A stretch of 28,732 nucleotides of DNA from an uncultured Collinsella sp. (GCA_900548515.1 URKU01000017.1:1-28732); one strand, 5' to 3'. Shown: positions 14,267 to 22,177, counted from the first letter of the stretch. Program-made: numbers and translations. Notes: generated by a model not told the origin, from the sequence alone.

Positions 14267-17017
14267 ATGTCTGACAAGCGCCGCACCTTTGCCGTTATCG
14301 ACGGCAACTCGCTCATGCATCGCGCCTTCCACGCCGTGCCGCCGACTATGAACGCGCCGGACGGTCGCCCCACCAACGCGATCTTCGGCTTCCTGAACAT
14401 GTTTCTTAAGATGATCGATGCCTTTAACCCCGACGGCGTGGTCGTGGCGTTTGATAAGGGCAAGCCGCGCGTGCGCATGGAGATGCTGCCGCAGTATAAG
14501 GCGCAGCGCCCGCCCATGGACCCCGATCTGCATGCGCAGTTCCCTATGATCAAGGAGCTGCTCGGTGCGCTCAACGTGCCGATTCTGCAGTCTGAGGGCT
14601 GGGAAGGCGACGATATCCTGGGAACCATGGCGCGCCTGGGTGAGGAGGCCGGCTGCGACATGCTGCTGGTGACCGGTGATCGCGATATGTATCAGCTCGT
14701 GACCGAGCACGTCAACGTGGTCTCGACCCGCAAGGGCCTGTCCGACGTGGCGATCATGACGCCCGAGAGCGTGGACGATCTGTATCACGGCATCACGCCG
14801 GCGCTCGTGCCCGACTTTTATGGTCTGAAGGGCGACACGTCCGATAACATCCCCGGCGTGCCGGGCATCGGCCCCAAAAAGGCGAGCGCGCTCATTGCGC
14901 AGTACGGTAGCCTGGACGAGGTCATCGCGCATGCCGACGAGGTCAAGGGCAAGATGGGCGAAAACCTGCGCGCACACATCGACGATGCTCTGCTGAGCCG
15001 CAAGGTCGCGACCATCCGCACCGATGCGCCCGTTGAACTCGATTTTGAGGCGACGTCCTTCCCGGCGTATTCTGCCGATGAGGTTTCCGCGGCACTGGGT
15101 ACGCTCGGCATCACCGCCATGCAGAACCGTTTCTTGGCGCTGATCGGTGACGAGGGTGGCGCTGCTGCCGCTGCTAGAACGTTTGAGATGCCCACGATTG
15201 AGCGCACCGCTGCCGGCGATGCCGAGGCGCTTGCTGACGTGGCGTCCGAGGTTTCGCGTGCGATCGAGGCGGGCGAGTGGGTCGCCACCGTGGTGGACGA
15301 TGACAAGGAAGAGGGCGCGCTCTTTGGACTGACGCGCACGCTGTGGTTGGCGACGTCCAAGGGCCTCTTCGCGCTCGAGGAGGGCGACAGCTGCGCGGCG
15401 GCTGAGGTTGAGGGCTTCAACTTCGTCCACGGCGTGATTGCTGGCGTGCTCGCGCGTCTGTTTATGGAGGGTCGCGTGGCGAGCCCGGATATGAAGGTGC
15501 TGTTGCACGAGCTTTCGCCCATCGATTCTTCTGAGCCCGAGCTCATGGATCCGCTGGCAGTCGATTCTACGCGCATCTTCGATACCGTGGTTGCCGCCTA
15601 CCTGCTGGATTCCGACCGCTCCGAGTTCGATGAGGCATATCTTGCCGATACGTATCTGCAGATGGCGCTGCCTGCGGCGCGCGGCGCAGAGGGTGCCGGC
15701 GAGGACGCTCCGGCACCTGCCGCCCGTACTGCGGCTCTGACGCTGGCGCTCGTGGCGCCGTTGCGCGAGTGCATGGCCCGCGAGAACGCCGCCAACGTGT
15801 TCGATGGCATCGAGATGCCGCTCGTTCCGGTACTTGCCAAGATGGAGCGCGCGGGCATGCTCGTGGACCCCGAGCGCCTGCACAGTCTGTCCGAGGGTCT
15901 GGCGACCCAGATTGCCGAGGTCGAGCGCAGCATTCGCGACCTGGCGGGTGATGAGACGTTTAACATCGGTAGTCCCATGCAGCTGTCGCACGTGCTCTTT
16001 GATGTGATGGGGCTTCCGACCAAGGGCCTCAAGAAGACTAAGCGCGGCTATTATTCGACCAATGCCAAGGTGTTGAGCGATCTTGCCCGCGACCACGAGA
16101 TCGTGCGCCTGATTTTGGACTGGCGTGAGAAGTCCAAGATCAAGTCAACCTATCTGGACACGCTGGGCCCGCTGCGCCGTGGTGACGGTCGTGTGCACAC
16201 CACGTACAACCAGACCATCACGGCAACGGGGCGTCTGTCCTCGAGCGACCCGAACCTGCAGAACATCCCGACGCGCTCGGAGCTGGGCCGCACCGTCAAA
16301 ACGGCGTTTTCGGCAGGCGAGGGAAGCGTCTTTTTGGCGGTGGACTACTCGCAGATCGAGCTGCGTCTGCTGGCGCATCTTTCGGGTGACGAGCACCTGG
16401 TGCGCGCCTTTAACGAGGGCGAGGACTTCCATGCCGAGACGGCGGCGCGCGTGTTTGGTGTGCCGGTGTCCGAGGTGACGCCCGACCTGCGCAGCCGCGC
16501 CAAGGCCGTGAACTTTGGCATCGTGTACGGCCAGCAGGCCTACGGTCTGTCGCAGTCGCTGCATATCTCGATGGCCGAGGCGCGCGACATGATCGACCGC
16601 TACTACGAGGCCTACCCGGGCGTGCGTACGTTCCTCGACAACGTGGTGGCGCGCGCCAAGCAGACGGGCTACGCCGAGACCATGTATGGCCGCAGACGCC
16701 ATATTCCCGAGCTCAAGGCCAAAAATCCGCAACTTCGCGGCTTTGGCGAGCGCACAGCCATGAACCATCCCATGCAGGGCACCGCCGCCGACATCATCAA
16801 GATCGCGATGGCCCGCGTAAGCCGCCGTCTGGAAGAGGAGGGCTTTGCCGCCCACATGATCTTGCAGGTACACGACGAACTGGACTTTGAGTGCCCCATC
16901 GACGAAGTCGAGCGCCTAACCACCATGGTCCGCGACGTCATGGAGCACGTCGTAGACCTCCGCGTCCCCCTAATCGCCGAAGCCAGCACCGGCATAACCT
17001 GGGCCGACGCGAAATAG
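14267..17017 (+). CDS. polA: DNA polymerase I
   Basis: DNA polymerase I (916 aa), used in Okazaki-fragment maturation and repair. Residues about 1-300 form the 5'-3' exonuclease: DGNSLMHRAFH, PQYKAQRPPMD, EGWEGDDILG, VTGDRDMYQLV and GDTSDNIPGVPGIGPKKA. Residues about 310-520 correspond to the 3'-5' exonuclease domain. The DxE catalytic pair is not recognisable there (GEWVATVVDDDKEEG stands in its place), though the FDT block at Asp439 is kept, so proofreading is probably lost. The polymerase domain has motif A (VDYSQIELR, Asp693), the O-helix RSRAKAVNFGIVYG (Phe750) and motif C (VHDE, Asp870-Glu871). The RBS is GCGAGGT. A monocistronic unit, followed by a 15-bp hairpin. Confidence 0.97.
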   Translation: MSDKRRTFAVIDGNSLMHRAFHAVPPTMNAPDGRPTNAIFGFLNMFLKMIDAFNPDGVVVAFDKGKPRVRMEMLPQYKAQRPPMDPDLHAQFPMIKELLGALNVPILQSEGWEGDDILGTMARLGEEAGCDMLLVTGDRDMYQLVTEHVNVVSTRKGLSDVAIMTPESVDDLYHGITPALVPDFYGLKGDTSDNIPGVPGIGPKKASALIAQYGSLDEVIAHADEVKGKMGENLRAHIDDALLSRKVATIRTDAPVELDFEATSFPAYSADEVSAALGTLGITAMQNRFLALIGDEGGAAAAARTFEMPTIERTAAGDAEALADVASEVSRAIEAGEWVATVVDDDKEEGALFGLTRTLWLATSKGLFALEEGDSCAAAEVEGFNFVHGVIAGVLARLFMEGRVASPDMKVLLHELSPIDSSEPELMDPLAVDSTRIFDTVVAAYLLDSDRSEFDEAYLADTYLQMALPAARGAEGAGEDAPAPAARTAALTLALVAPLRECMARENAANVFDGIEMPLVPVLAKMERAGMLVDPERLHSLSEGLATQIAEVERSIRDLAGDETFNIGSPMQLSHVLFDVMGLPTKGLKKTKRGYYSTNAKVLSDLARDHEIVRLILDWREKSKIKSTYLDTLGPLRRGDGRVHTTYNQTITATGRLSSSDPNLQNIPTRSELGRTVKTAFSAGEGSVFLAVDYSQIELRLLAHLSGDEHLVRAFNEGEDFHAETAARVFGVPVSEVTPDLRSRAKAVNFGIVYGQQAYGLSQSLHISMAEARDMIDRYYEAYPGVRTFLDNVVARAKQTGYAETMYGRRRHIPELKAKNPQLRGFGERTAMNHPMQGTAADIIKIAMARVSRRLEEEGFAAHMILQVHDELDFECPIDEVERLTTMVRDVMEHVVDLRVPLIAEASTGITWADAK

Positions 17018-17050
17018 GGAAGTGCCCACAACCCTAAAGTAACCAAACCA

Positions 17051-17084
17051 GAAGGGGGCTCCTTGCCAACAAGGAGCCCCCTTC
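17051..17084 (+). terminator. Terminator-like hairpin after polA
   Basis: A perfect 15-bp stem, GAAGGGGGCTCCTTG with its complement and loop CCAA, lies 33 nt after the polA stop. The trailing GTTCAATT is a weak T-tract, and the stem's own AAG and CTT ends may contribute. It can work in either direction. Confidence 0.75.
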
Positions 17085-17153
17085 GTTCAATTAAATTCAG
17101 CCTAAGTATCTAGACACTCAAGACGCCATCTAGGCGGCAAACAAGTAAACCTA

Positions 17154-17282
17154 GGGCCTGGCCGGGCGGCACAGGTTAACTTTTCGTAGATTCCGCACGC
17201 AAAGAAAGCCACTTAATGTGGCTTTCGTCTTGCGCAGGACCTGACCGAGCGAAAAGTTATCCTGTGCCGCCCGGCCAGGCCC
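17154..17282. repeat. 129-bp nested palindrome (33-bp outer arms)
   Basis: Outer arms 17154-17186 and 17250-17282 match at 32 of 33 positions and carry GGGCCTGGCCGGGCGGCACA followed by TTTTCG. The 63-nt interior holds a second hairpin (AAAGCCAC with GTGGCTTT, extended by CGCAAAG/CTTGCG). It ends 10 nt from the stop of the minus-strand HAD gene. There is no T-tract outside the arms. The remaining polA-HAD gap (17018-17292) holds only the polA terminator. Confidence 0.92.
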
Positions 17283-17292
17283 GATGGGACGG

Positions 17293-18120
17293 CTACCGGG
17301 CCGCCAAGATAGCGTCGATGAGCGTCAGTACGCCCCCGTCGTTGTTGCTCGGAATGCGCCATTTGGCATGCGCGTTCATGTGCTCCTCGGCATTGTCCAC
17401 GATAAAGCTGTGACCGACGCGCTCCAGCATGGGGATGTCGTTGTACGTATCGCCCACGGCGGCGGCGTCGGCGATATCGATGCCCAGGTGTTCGCACAGG
17501 TGCGCGACGCCGGCGCCCTTGTCGACGCCCAGGTTCATAAAGTCGATCCACTCGCGCCCGGCGTTGGTGACGTAGAGCTTGTCCGAGAACTCGGGGCTAT
17601 AGGTCTCGCGGAAAGCGGGCTCGGCATCATAGGCCGGGAAGAAGATTGAGATCTTGTTGGACTCGATATCAAGGTCCTCAAAGCTGTCGACGTAGTTGAT
17701 TGTGTTGTAGTAGACGCTGATCTCGTCGTGGTATTGATGGTCGCGGGCAAGCACGTAGAACTCGTCGAAGCAGCACAGGACGGGGACAGCGCGAGGATCC
17801 TCCGAGGCACGGCTCAAGACCTGCTGATACAGCTCCACGTCAATATTGCTCTTATAGATATAGCTGCCGCGATAGATCACGCACGCTCCGTTGTCGGGAC
17901 AAAAAGCAAGGCGGTTTTTGATGCCCTCGAACATCTCCTCGAGCTTGGGGGCGGGACGTCCGCTGGCGGGGCAGAATACGATGCCGGCGTCGGCGAGCTT
18001 GTCCAGGCGCTCATCAAGACCCTGGGGCAGCACACGCTCGTCGGTCAGCAGCGTCTTGTCCATGTCGACGGCGAGAATCTTAATGTTTCCGATATTGGCG
18101 TCCGATTCGTAAGTTTGCAT
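17293..18120 (-). CDS. Cof-type HAD-IIB phosphatase
   Basis: A cytosolic haloacid-dehalogenase-fold phosphatase (275 aa) of the Cof/IIB subgroup, which usually hydrolyses sugar phosphates, nucleotides or cofactor phosphates. Motif I is LAVDMDKTLLTD (Asp19 and Asp21). Motif II is PASGRP. Motif III is the Lys in GVDKGAGVAHL. Motif IV is AVGDTYNDIPML. The IIB cap lies between motifs II and III. The substrate cannot be assigned. ATG 18120 is preceded by GAAAGG. It is divergent from the argG leader region. Confidence 0.92.
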   Translation of the reverse strand: MQTYESDANIGNIKILAVDMDKTLLTDERVLPQGLDERLDKLADAGIVFCPASGRPAPKLEEMFEGIKNRLAFCPDNGACVIYRGSYIYKSNIDVELYQQVLSRASEDPRAVPVLCCFDEFYVLARDHQYHDEISVYYNTINYVDSFEDLDIESNKISIFFPAYDAEPAFRETYSPEFSDKLYVTNAGREWIDFMNLGVDKGAGVAHLCEHLGIDIADAAAVGDTYNDIPMLERVGHSFIVDNAEEHMNAHAKWRIPSNNDGGVLTLIDAILAAR

Positions 18121-18263
18121 AAAAGCGAGCCTTTCGTTTCGAGATTGTTTCAGACGTTATAACCATCAATTCGTAGTCGGGCGTATTTTCGCAGGAACGG
18201 AGCGTATTTGCACCACGCTTCACAAAGTAATGAAAAAACTTTTCAGAAATTTGAATTTGTCGC

Positions 18264-18291
18264 TTGTGCTGCGGGCACTTTAGCGTAATAT
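18264..18291 (+). promoter_or_regulatory. Candidate promoter of the argG leader transcript
   Basis: TTGTGC (18264-18269), 16 nt, then TAATAT (18286-18291). A second possibility is TTACCG-16-TACGAT (18328-18355). An AT-rich palindrome TGAAAAAACTTTTCA (18231-18245) lies just upstream; it is loosely ARG-box-like but one base too long for the consensus spacing. The stretch 18121-18394 shows no gene. Confidence 0.45.
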
Positions 18292-18394
18292 AGCGACCAT
18301 CGAAAACGGAGACGGAAAAACAACCGCTTACCGAGGAAAAGGTACCGTTTACGATATTAGAATTGCGCCCGGCGATAGGTGAAAGGAGAGGCAG

Positions 18395-18469
18395 ATGCAG
18401 TTCGTAAAGATCATCACCACTGCAGACAATGCCATCCGACGCCAGCGCGCAATTTCCCGACGACGATAA
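18395..18469 (+). CDS. Arginine-rich leader peptide of argG (24 aa)
   Basis: A 24-codon ORF with the best RBS in the region: AAAGGAG (18382-18388), 6 nt before the ATG. The peptide starts MQFVKIITT and ends AISRRR. Arg stands at positions 15, 16, 18, 22, 23 and 24, that is, six of the last ten residues, three of them directly before the stop. Four of the six Arg codons are CGA. I count twelve Arg codons in argG, all CGC or CGT. Position (205 nt before argG), RBS and codon content fit a regulatory leader peptide read by the ribosome to sense charged tRNA-Arg. The peptide itself probably has no separate function, although nascent-chain sensing, as in other Arg-rich leader peptides, cannot be excluded. 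Confidence 0.7.
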   Translation: MQFVKIITTADNAIRRQRAISRRR

Positions 18470-18580
18470 CAATCGTCTCTGTCCGCATGGGGCGAATTGC
18501 CTCAACAGAGTCATTTTGAGGTCGTTGGGTTTTAGCACGACATTGCTACATGTTTCTAGGGCATGTATGTGCTGATTTTT
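18455..18580 (+). promoter_or_regulatory. argG leader: Putative arginine attenuator, alternative RNA pairings
   Basis: Mutually exclusive pairings are visible. The Arg codon run CCCGACGAC (18456-18464) can pair over 9 positions, with one G-U, with GTCGTTGGG (18521-18529). The first part of that segment, GTCGT, can instead pair with ACGAC (18537-18541), which overlaps the 5' arm of the terminator at 18534. Other small stems are GACGAT/ATCGTC, overlapping the leader stop, and CCTCAA/TTGAGG (18500-18521). A ribosome stalled on the CGA codons would free GTCGTTGGG to block the terminator. This fold is drawn by eye and no energies were computed. Confidence 0.55.
18534..18580 (+). terminator. Terminator-like stem of the argG leader
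   Basis: AGCAC (18534-18538) pairs with GTGCT (18569-18573). Inside it, ACAT/ATGT or TACATG/CATGTA extends the stem, and GATTTTT follows (18574-18580). It lies between the leader ORF and argG (ATG 18675), so it acts only if transcription is meant to stop before argG. The stem is not GC-rich, which suits conditional termination. Confidence 0.55.
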
Positions 18581-18674
18581 GCTATTTAACCTGATATTGC
18601 ACGGTATATGACCTTGAAATGACTTGCAACTGACCGATGTTCTAACTAGCTACCAAGGGCGAAAGGAAACAGCC

Positions 18675-19901
18675 ATGAGCAAGGAAAAAGTCGTTCTCGC
18701 ATATTCCGGTGGTCTTGATACATCCGTATGTGTCAAGTGGCTCCAGGACGAGAAGAATCTCGATGTCGTTTGCGTCTGCGGCAACGTGGGCCAGGAAGAG
18801 ACCGGACTGGATGCCAAGAAGCAGAAGGCGCTCGACCTGGGCGTTCTCGATTGCCAGGTACTCGACCTGCGCGACGAGTTCTCCGATGAGTTCCTGACTA
18901 TGGCCATCGCCGCAAACTCCATGTACGAGAACAAGTATCCGCTGCTCTCCGCCCTGTCTCGCCCGCTGCTTGCCAAGAAGCTTGTTGAGGTCGCCCACGA
19001 GTTTGGCGCGACCTACGTCGCCCACGGCTGCACCGGCAAGGGTAACGACCAGGTCCGTTTTGAGGCCGCCGTCAAGGCCCTCGACCCCGAGCTCAAGGTT
19101 ATCGCCCCGGTGCGCGAGTGGGATCTGAAGTGCCGTCCCGACGAGGTCGCCTATGCCCACGCTCACAACGTGCCGGTTCCCGAGGGTGCCAACGACAACC
19201 CCTACTCCATCGACGACAACCTGTGGGGTCGTGCCATTGAGTGCGGTCACCTGGAGGATCCCTGGAACGAGCCGCTCGACGACGCTTGGGTTATGACCAA
19301 GAACCCCGAGGACACGCCGGACACCCCGACCTACACCGAGATTGAGTTTGAGGCCGGCAAGCCCGTCGCCGTCGACGGCAAGAAGATGAAGCTCTCTGAG
19401 ATCGTCATCGCCCTCAACAAGATCTCCGGCGACAATGGCTTTGGCCGTCTCGATCTGGTCGAGGATCGCCTGGTGGGCCTTAAGAGCCGCGAGTGCTACG
19501 AGGTTCCCGGCGCCCTGACGCTCATCACCGCCCACAAGGCGCTCGAGGACATCTGCGTCGAGGGCGACCTGCTCAAGACCAAGATCAAGCTCGAGCAGGA
19601 TTGGGCCACCGCCGTGTACAACGGCCAGTGGTACAGCCCGCTCAAAAACGCGCTCGATGCCTTTATGGCCGACACGCAAAAGTTCGTGACCGGCACTGTC
19701 CGTCTGAAGTTCTTTAAGGGCAACTGCCATGTCGTCGGCCGCAAGAGCCCCTTCAGCCTCTACGACTACGGTCTGGCTACCTACGACCGCGACACCACGT
19801 TTGACGAGAAGGCCAGCGCCGGCTTTATCGAGATCGATACGCTGTCGCTCAAGACGTGGGCAAAGGTCCAGGGCCCCAGCTCTGCTGCCGCTCAGGCCTA
19901 G
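18675..19901 (+). CDS. argG: Argininosuccinate synthase
   Basis: ArgG (408 aa) joins citrulline and aspartate, using ATP, to give argininosuccinate, the penultimate step of arginine synthesis. The ATP pyrophosphatase P-loop is at the N-terminus (LAYSGGLDTSVCVKWL). Other family blocks are VAHGCTGKGNDQVRFE, APVREWDL, YSIDDNLWGRAIECG and KSRECYEVPGALTL. Full length. ATG 18675 is preceded by GAAAGGA; the ATG-free extension upstream is leader sequence. It is preceded by the putative Arg attenuator and followed by a strong hairpin, with argH 524 nt further on, so argG and argH may be separate units. Confidence 0.97.
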   Translation: MSKEKVVLAYSGGLDTSVCVKWLQDEKNLDVVCVCGNVGQEETGLDAKKQKALDLGVLDCQVLDLRDEFSDEFLTMAIAANSMYENKYPLLSALSRPLLAKKLVEVAHEFGATYVAHGCTGKGNDQVRFEAAVKALDPELKVIAPVREWDLKCRPDEVAYAHAHNVPVPEGANDNPYSIDDNLWGRAIECGHLEDPWNEPLDDAWVMTKNPEDTPDTPTYTEIEFEAGKPVAVDGKKMKLSEIVIALNKISGDNGFGRLDLVEDRLVGLKSRECYEVPGALTLITAHKALEDICVEGDLLKTKIKLEQDWATAVYNGQWYSPLKNALDAFMADTQKFVTGTVRLKFFKGNCHVVGRKSPFSLYDYGLATYDRDTTFDEKASAGFIEIDTLSLKTWAKVQGPSSAAAQA

Positions 19902-19916
19902 CGCCTCTTTCCCTTG

Positions 19917-19979
19917 GTATCCGCGCGGCCCATCCGCGTGATACATAACGGGCGCACGGGGTCCCTACCTTTCGTTATG
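19917..19979 (+). other. Two consecutive hairpins in the argG 3' region
   Basis: GTATCCGCG pairs with CGCG(T)GATAC (19917-19944), followed by CATAACG with CGTTATG (19944-19950 and 19973-19979). No T-tract follows. Function unknown; they may protect the 3' end of argG mRNA. Confidence 0.4.
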
Positions 19980-20054
19980 CTTGCTGACACTTCTTAACAT
20001 CGGTGGCCCCTACGTTCCGCCCGCATATATGATGCCGCGTCTGCGGCTGAGTCC

Positions 20055-20089
20055 GAGCCCCGCCGGGGTTGTCCGGCGGGGCTCCTTCT
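20055..20089 (+). terminator. GC-rich terminator hairpin after argG
   Basis: A perfect 12-bp stem (GAGCCCCGCCGG with its complement, 6-nt loop) is followed by CTTCT. The T-run is weak but the stem is very stable. It separates argG from the small ORF and argH. Confidence 0.7.
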
Positions 20090-20136
20090 ATCAATTTGGC
20101 GGCTCTGTGCCTATATATATATGAGGAGTATCCATT

Positions 20137-20307
20137 ATGTTCAATGCTATCGCGCATGCTTTGCTTGCCCTCGCGCCCGAGTTCGATGCTGTAAGGGTCG
20201 AGGACGTTCCTATGAGCCTGAAGGCCTGGATCGATGGTTCGCAGGGCAACATCCGGAGGGAGACGTTGGGCGCCAAGTGTATGGCGCGTCACTTCTTTGC
20301 AAATTAG
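20137..20307 (+). CDS. Hypothetical 56-aa protein between argG and argH
   Basis: A short ORF with a strong RBS: GAGGAG at 20123-20128, 8 nt before the ATG. An AT run, CTATATATATAT, lies just upstream and could be a -10. The N-terminus MFNAIAHALLALAPEF is hydrophobic and helical; the middle is acidic and the end basic (QGNIRRETLGAKCMARHFF). Too short and too polar for a clear membrane protein. I do not recognise the family. Its codon usage resembles neighbouring genes and it is a full ORF rather than a broken piece. It sits in the same direction as argG and argH. It could be a small regulator of the arginine genes or an unrelated orphan; nothing in the sequence decides this. Confidence 0.55.
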   Translation: MFNAIAHALLALAPEFDAVRVEDVPMSLKAWIDGSQGNIRRETLGAKCMARHFFAN

Positions 20308-20425
20308 CTACATGGCTCCGCACACGGTGGGGAATGTGCAAAACTAGCGGTTGAAAAATCGCTTTAGCGATATGGCGCATTGCTTTGGGCGCTTGTTTTG
20401 GTATTTGGAGAAAGGGGACGGTTCC

Positions 20426-21856
20426 ATGGCTCTTTGGGGCGGTCGTTTTGAGGCAGGTGTGGCCGAGGTCACGCAGGAGTTTGGCGCGTCGCTGCCGGTC
20501 GACAAACATCTCTATAAGCAGGATATCGCCGGCTCTAAGGCGCATGCCAAAATGCTGGCGGCCCAGGGCATCATCAGTGCCGAGGACGAGCGCGCGATTG
20601 CCGAGGGCCTGACCGGAATCGAACAGGATATCGATGCCGGCAACTTCACCTTCGACATCAACGACGAAGACATTCATATGTCCATCGAGAGCGAGCTGAC
20701 GCGTCGCATCGGCGAGGCTGGCAAGCGCTTGCATACTGGGCGTTCGCGCAACGACCAGGTGGCGACCGATACGCGACTGGGCGTCAAGGCGCTGGCCAAG
20801 GAGCTCATGGAGGCCAATCTAGAGCTGCGCCATGTGCTGGTGGATGCGGCTAAGAAGTACGACAAGGTGATTTTGCCGGGCTACACGCACATGCAGCACG
20901 CTCAGCCCGTGCTGCTGTCGCATCATCTGCTGGCGTATTCCTGGATGTTCGCGCGCGACTTTACGCGCCTGAAGGCCGCCTTTGATGCCGCCGACAACTG
21001 CCCGCTGGGTGCTGCCGCGCTTGCCGGTACGAGCTATCCGCTCGATCGCCAGATGACGGCTGCCGAACTTGGTTTTGCGGGCGTGATTCCCAACTCGCTC
21101 GATGCTGTTTCCGACCGTGATTTCCTGCTCGATCTGCATTACGCTGGCTCCGTCATGGCCATGCACCTGTCGCGTCTTTCCGAGGAGATCGTGCTGTGGT
21201 CGAGCTCCGAATTTGGCTTTATCACGCTTTCAGACTCCTACTCCACTGGCTCGTCCATCATGCCGCAGAAGAAGAACCCCGACTTTGCCGAGCTTATCCG
21301 CGGCAAGAGCGGTCGCGTGTACGGCAACCTGGTGCAGCTGCTGGTAACCATGAAGGGCCTGCCGCTTGCTTATAACAAGGACTTGCAGGAGGACAAGGAG
21401 GGCGCACTCGATACCGCCCATACGCTCATGCAGTGCCTGTCCGTTATGGCCGGAATGATTTCGACTTGGACCGTCAACGAGGATGCCATGGCGCGCGAGT
21501 GCGGCGTGGGGCACCTTGCCGCCACCGATGTTGCCGATTACCTGGCCAAGCGTGGCCTGCCGTTCCGCGAGGCACATGCCGTGGTGGGCCATCTGGTCCT
21601 GATGTGCGAGAAGCGCGGCTGCAATCTTGAGGACCTGCCGTTTGAGGTGTTCCAGGAGGCAAGCCCGCTCTTTGAGCGCGACATTACCGAGGCGCTCGAT
21701 ATCCCGTCGATTGTCGCCGCGCGCACGACCGAGGGCGGCACCGCTCCTGCCGCCGTTGCCGTGCAGTTGCAGCGTGCCGAGGCACAGCTCGTGGCTGACG
21801 AGGGCGTGTTTGGATCGCTGACCAAGGTCGTCGAGATGGGTCACGGGGCAAAGTAG
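20426..21856 (+). CDS. argH: Argininosuccinate lyase
   Basis: ArgH (476 aa) cleaves argininosuccinate to arginine and fumarate, the last step of arginine synthesis. It belongs to the fumarase/aspartase superfamily. Conserved regions are visible: the N-terminal ALWGGRF, TGRSRNDQVATD, GYTHMQHAQPVLLSHHLLAY with the active-site His region, and the superfamily signature GSSIMPQKKNPD. ATG 20426 follows AAAGGGGA at 8 nt; the 25 codons upstream are not family-like. The slightly long C-terminus (VFGSLTKVVEMGHGAK) is plausible. A terminator follows at 21907. Confidence 0.96.
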   Translation: MALWGGRFEAGVAEVTQEFGASLPVDKHLYKQDIAGSKAHAKMLAAQGIISAEDERAIAEGLTGIEQDIDAGNFTFDINDEDIHMSIESELTRRIGEAGKRLHTGRSRNDQVATDTRLGVKALAKELMEANLELRHVLVDAAKKYDKVILPGYTHMQHAQPVLLSHHLLAYSWMFARDFTRLKAAFDAADNCPLGAAALAGTSYPLDRQMTAAELGFAGVIPNSLDAVSDRDFLLDLHYAGSVMAMHLSRLSEEIVLWSSSEFGFITLSDSYSTGSSIMPQKKNPDFAELIRGKSGRVYGNLVQLLVTMKGLPLAYNKDLQEDKEGALDTAHTLMQCLSVMAGMISTWTVNEDAMARECGVGHLAATDVADYLAKRGLPFREAHAVVGHLVLMCEKRGCNLEDLPFEVFQEASPLFERDITEALDIPSIVAARTTEGGTAPAAVAVQLQRAEAQLVADEGVFGSLTKVVEMGHGAK

Positions 21857-21906
21857 AGGTTTGGCTGAAGCCGTTTTGGCCATGTATTGATAAATCGTTT
21901 TCGCTT

Positions 21907-21940
21907 TACGGGCGCCTGCTGATGTGGGAGCCCGTATTTT
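21907..21940 (+). terminator. Intrinsic terminator after argH
   Basis: TACGGGC pairs with GCCCGTA (7 bp, with possible inner pairs), followed by TTTT. It lies 50 nt after the argH stop. Confidence 0.7.
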
Positions 21941-22022
21941 GTTGCTATGGGGGAGGGGCTTGTCGAGAACTTCTGTAGGACCTTTGGGCAGGTTGTGAAG
22001 GGGATACGTTCGCGGGCGGCAA

Positions 22023-22063
22023 CCGACCGCCTGCTCTGTTCGGCGCGGTTGATGGGCGGTCGG
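22023..22063. repeat. 9-bp perfect inverted repeat upstream of ndk
   Basis: CCGACCGCC and GGCGGTCGG flank 23 nt. The argH-ndk gap (21857-22241) holds this element, the argH terminator and the ndk promoter, and no gene that I can see. Confidence 0.5.
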
Positions 22064-22148
22064 ATGGTACTCTAATCGGGCTTCGAAACAGAAGTGACAC
22101 ATATGGAGCGCTTTAATAAATTGCAACGTTTCAATAAACAGCTTTTTG

Positions 22149-22177
22149 TTTAACTGCAGCTAAAACTCTGTTACGAT
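22149..22177 (+). promoter_or_regulatory. Candidate ndk promoter, TTTAAC-17-TACGAT
   Basis: TTTAAC (22149-22154) and TACGAT (22172-22177) are 17 nt apart, giving a start near 22184 and a 5' UTR of about 58 nt before ndk. Confidence 0.55.

Noticed and set aside
14168..16096. 642-codon open frame on the minus strand opposite polA
   Set aside because: polA is unambiguous on the plus strand; the antisense frame is an effect of high-GC codon bias, with His/Arg/Gly-rich, non-protein-like composition.
18231..18245. TGAAAAAACTTTTCA as an ArgR (ARG box) site
   Set aside because: The palindrome is attractive in position, but the half-site spacing is one base longer than the E. coli or B. subtilis consensus, so it is kept only as a note.
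18080..18538. 152-codon minus-strand frame overlapping the argG leader
   Set aside because: It extends the HAD gene frame region without an RBS and runs over promoter and leader structures.
18642..19946. 434-codon minus-strand frame opposite argG
   Set aside because: argG is full length with all motifs; the antisense frame has no recognisable domain.
20409..20424. AAAGGGGACGGTTCC before argH as a REP copy
   Set aside because: It recalls a common repeat motif, but no inverted partner is nearby, and the sequence works simply as the argH RBS.
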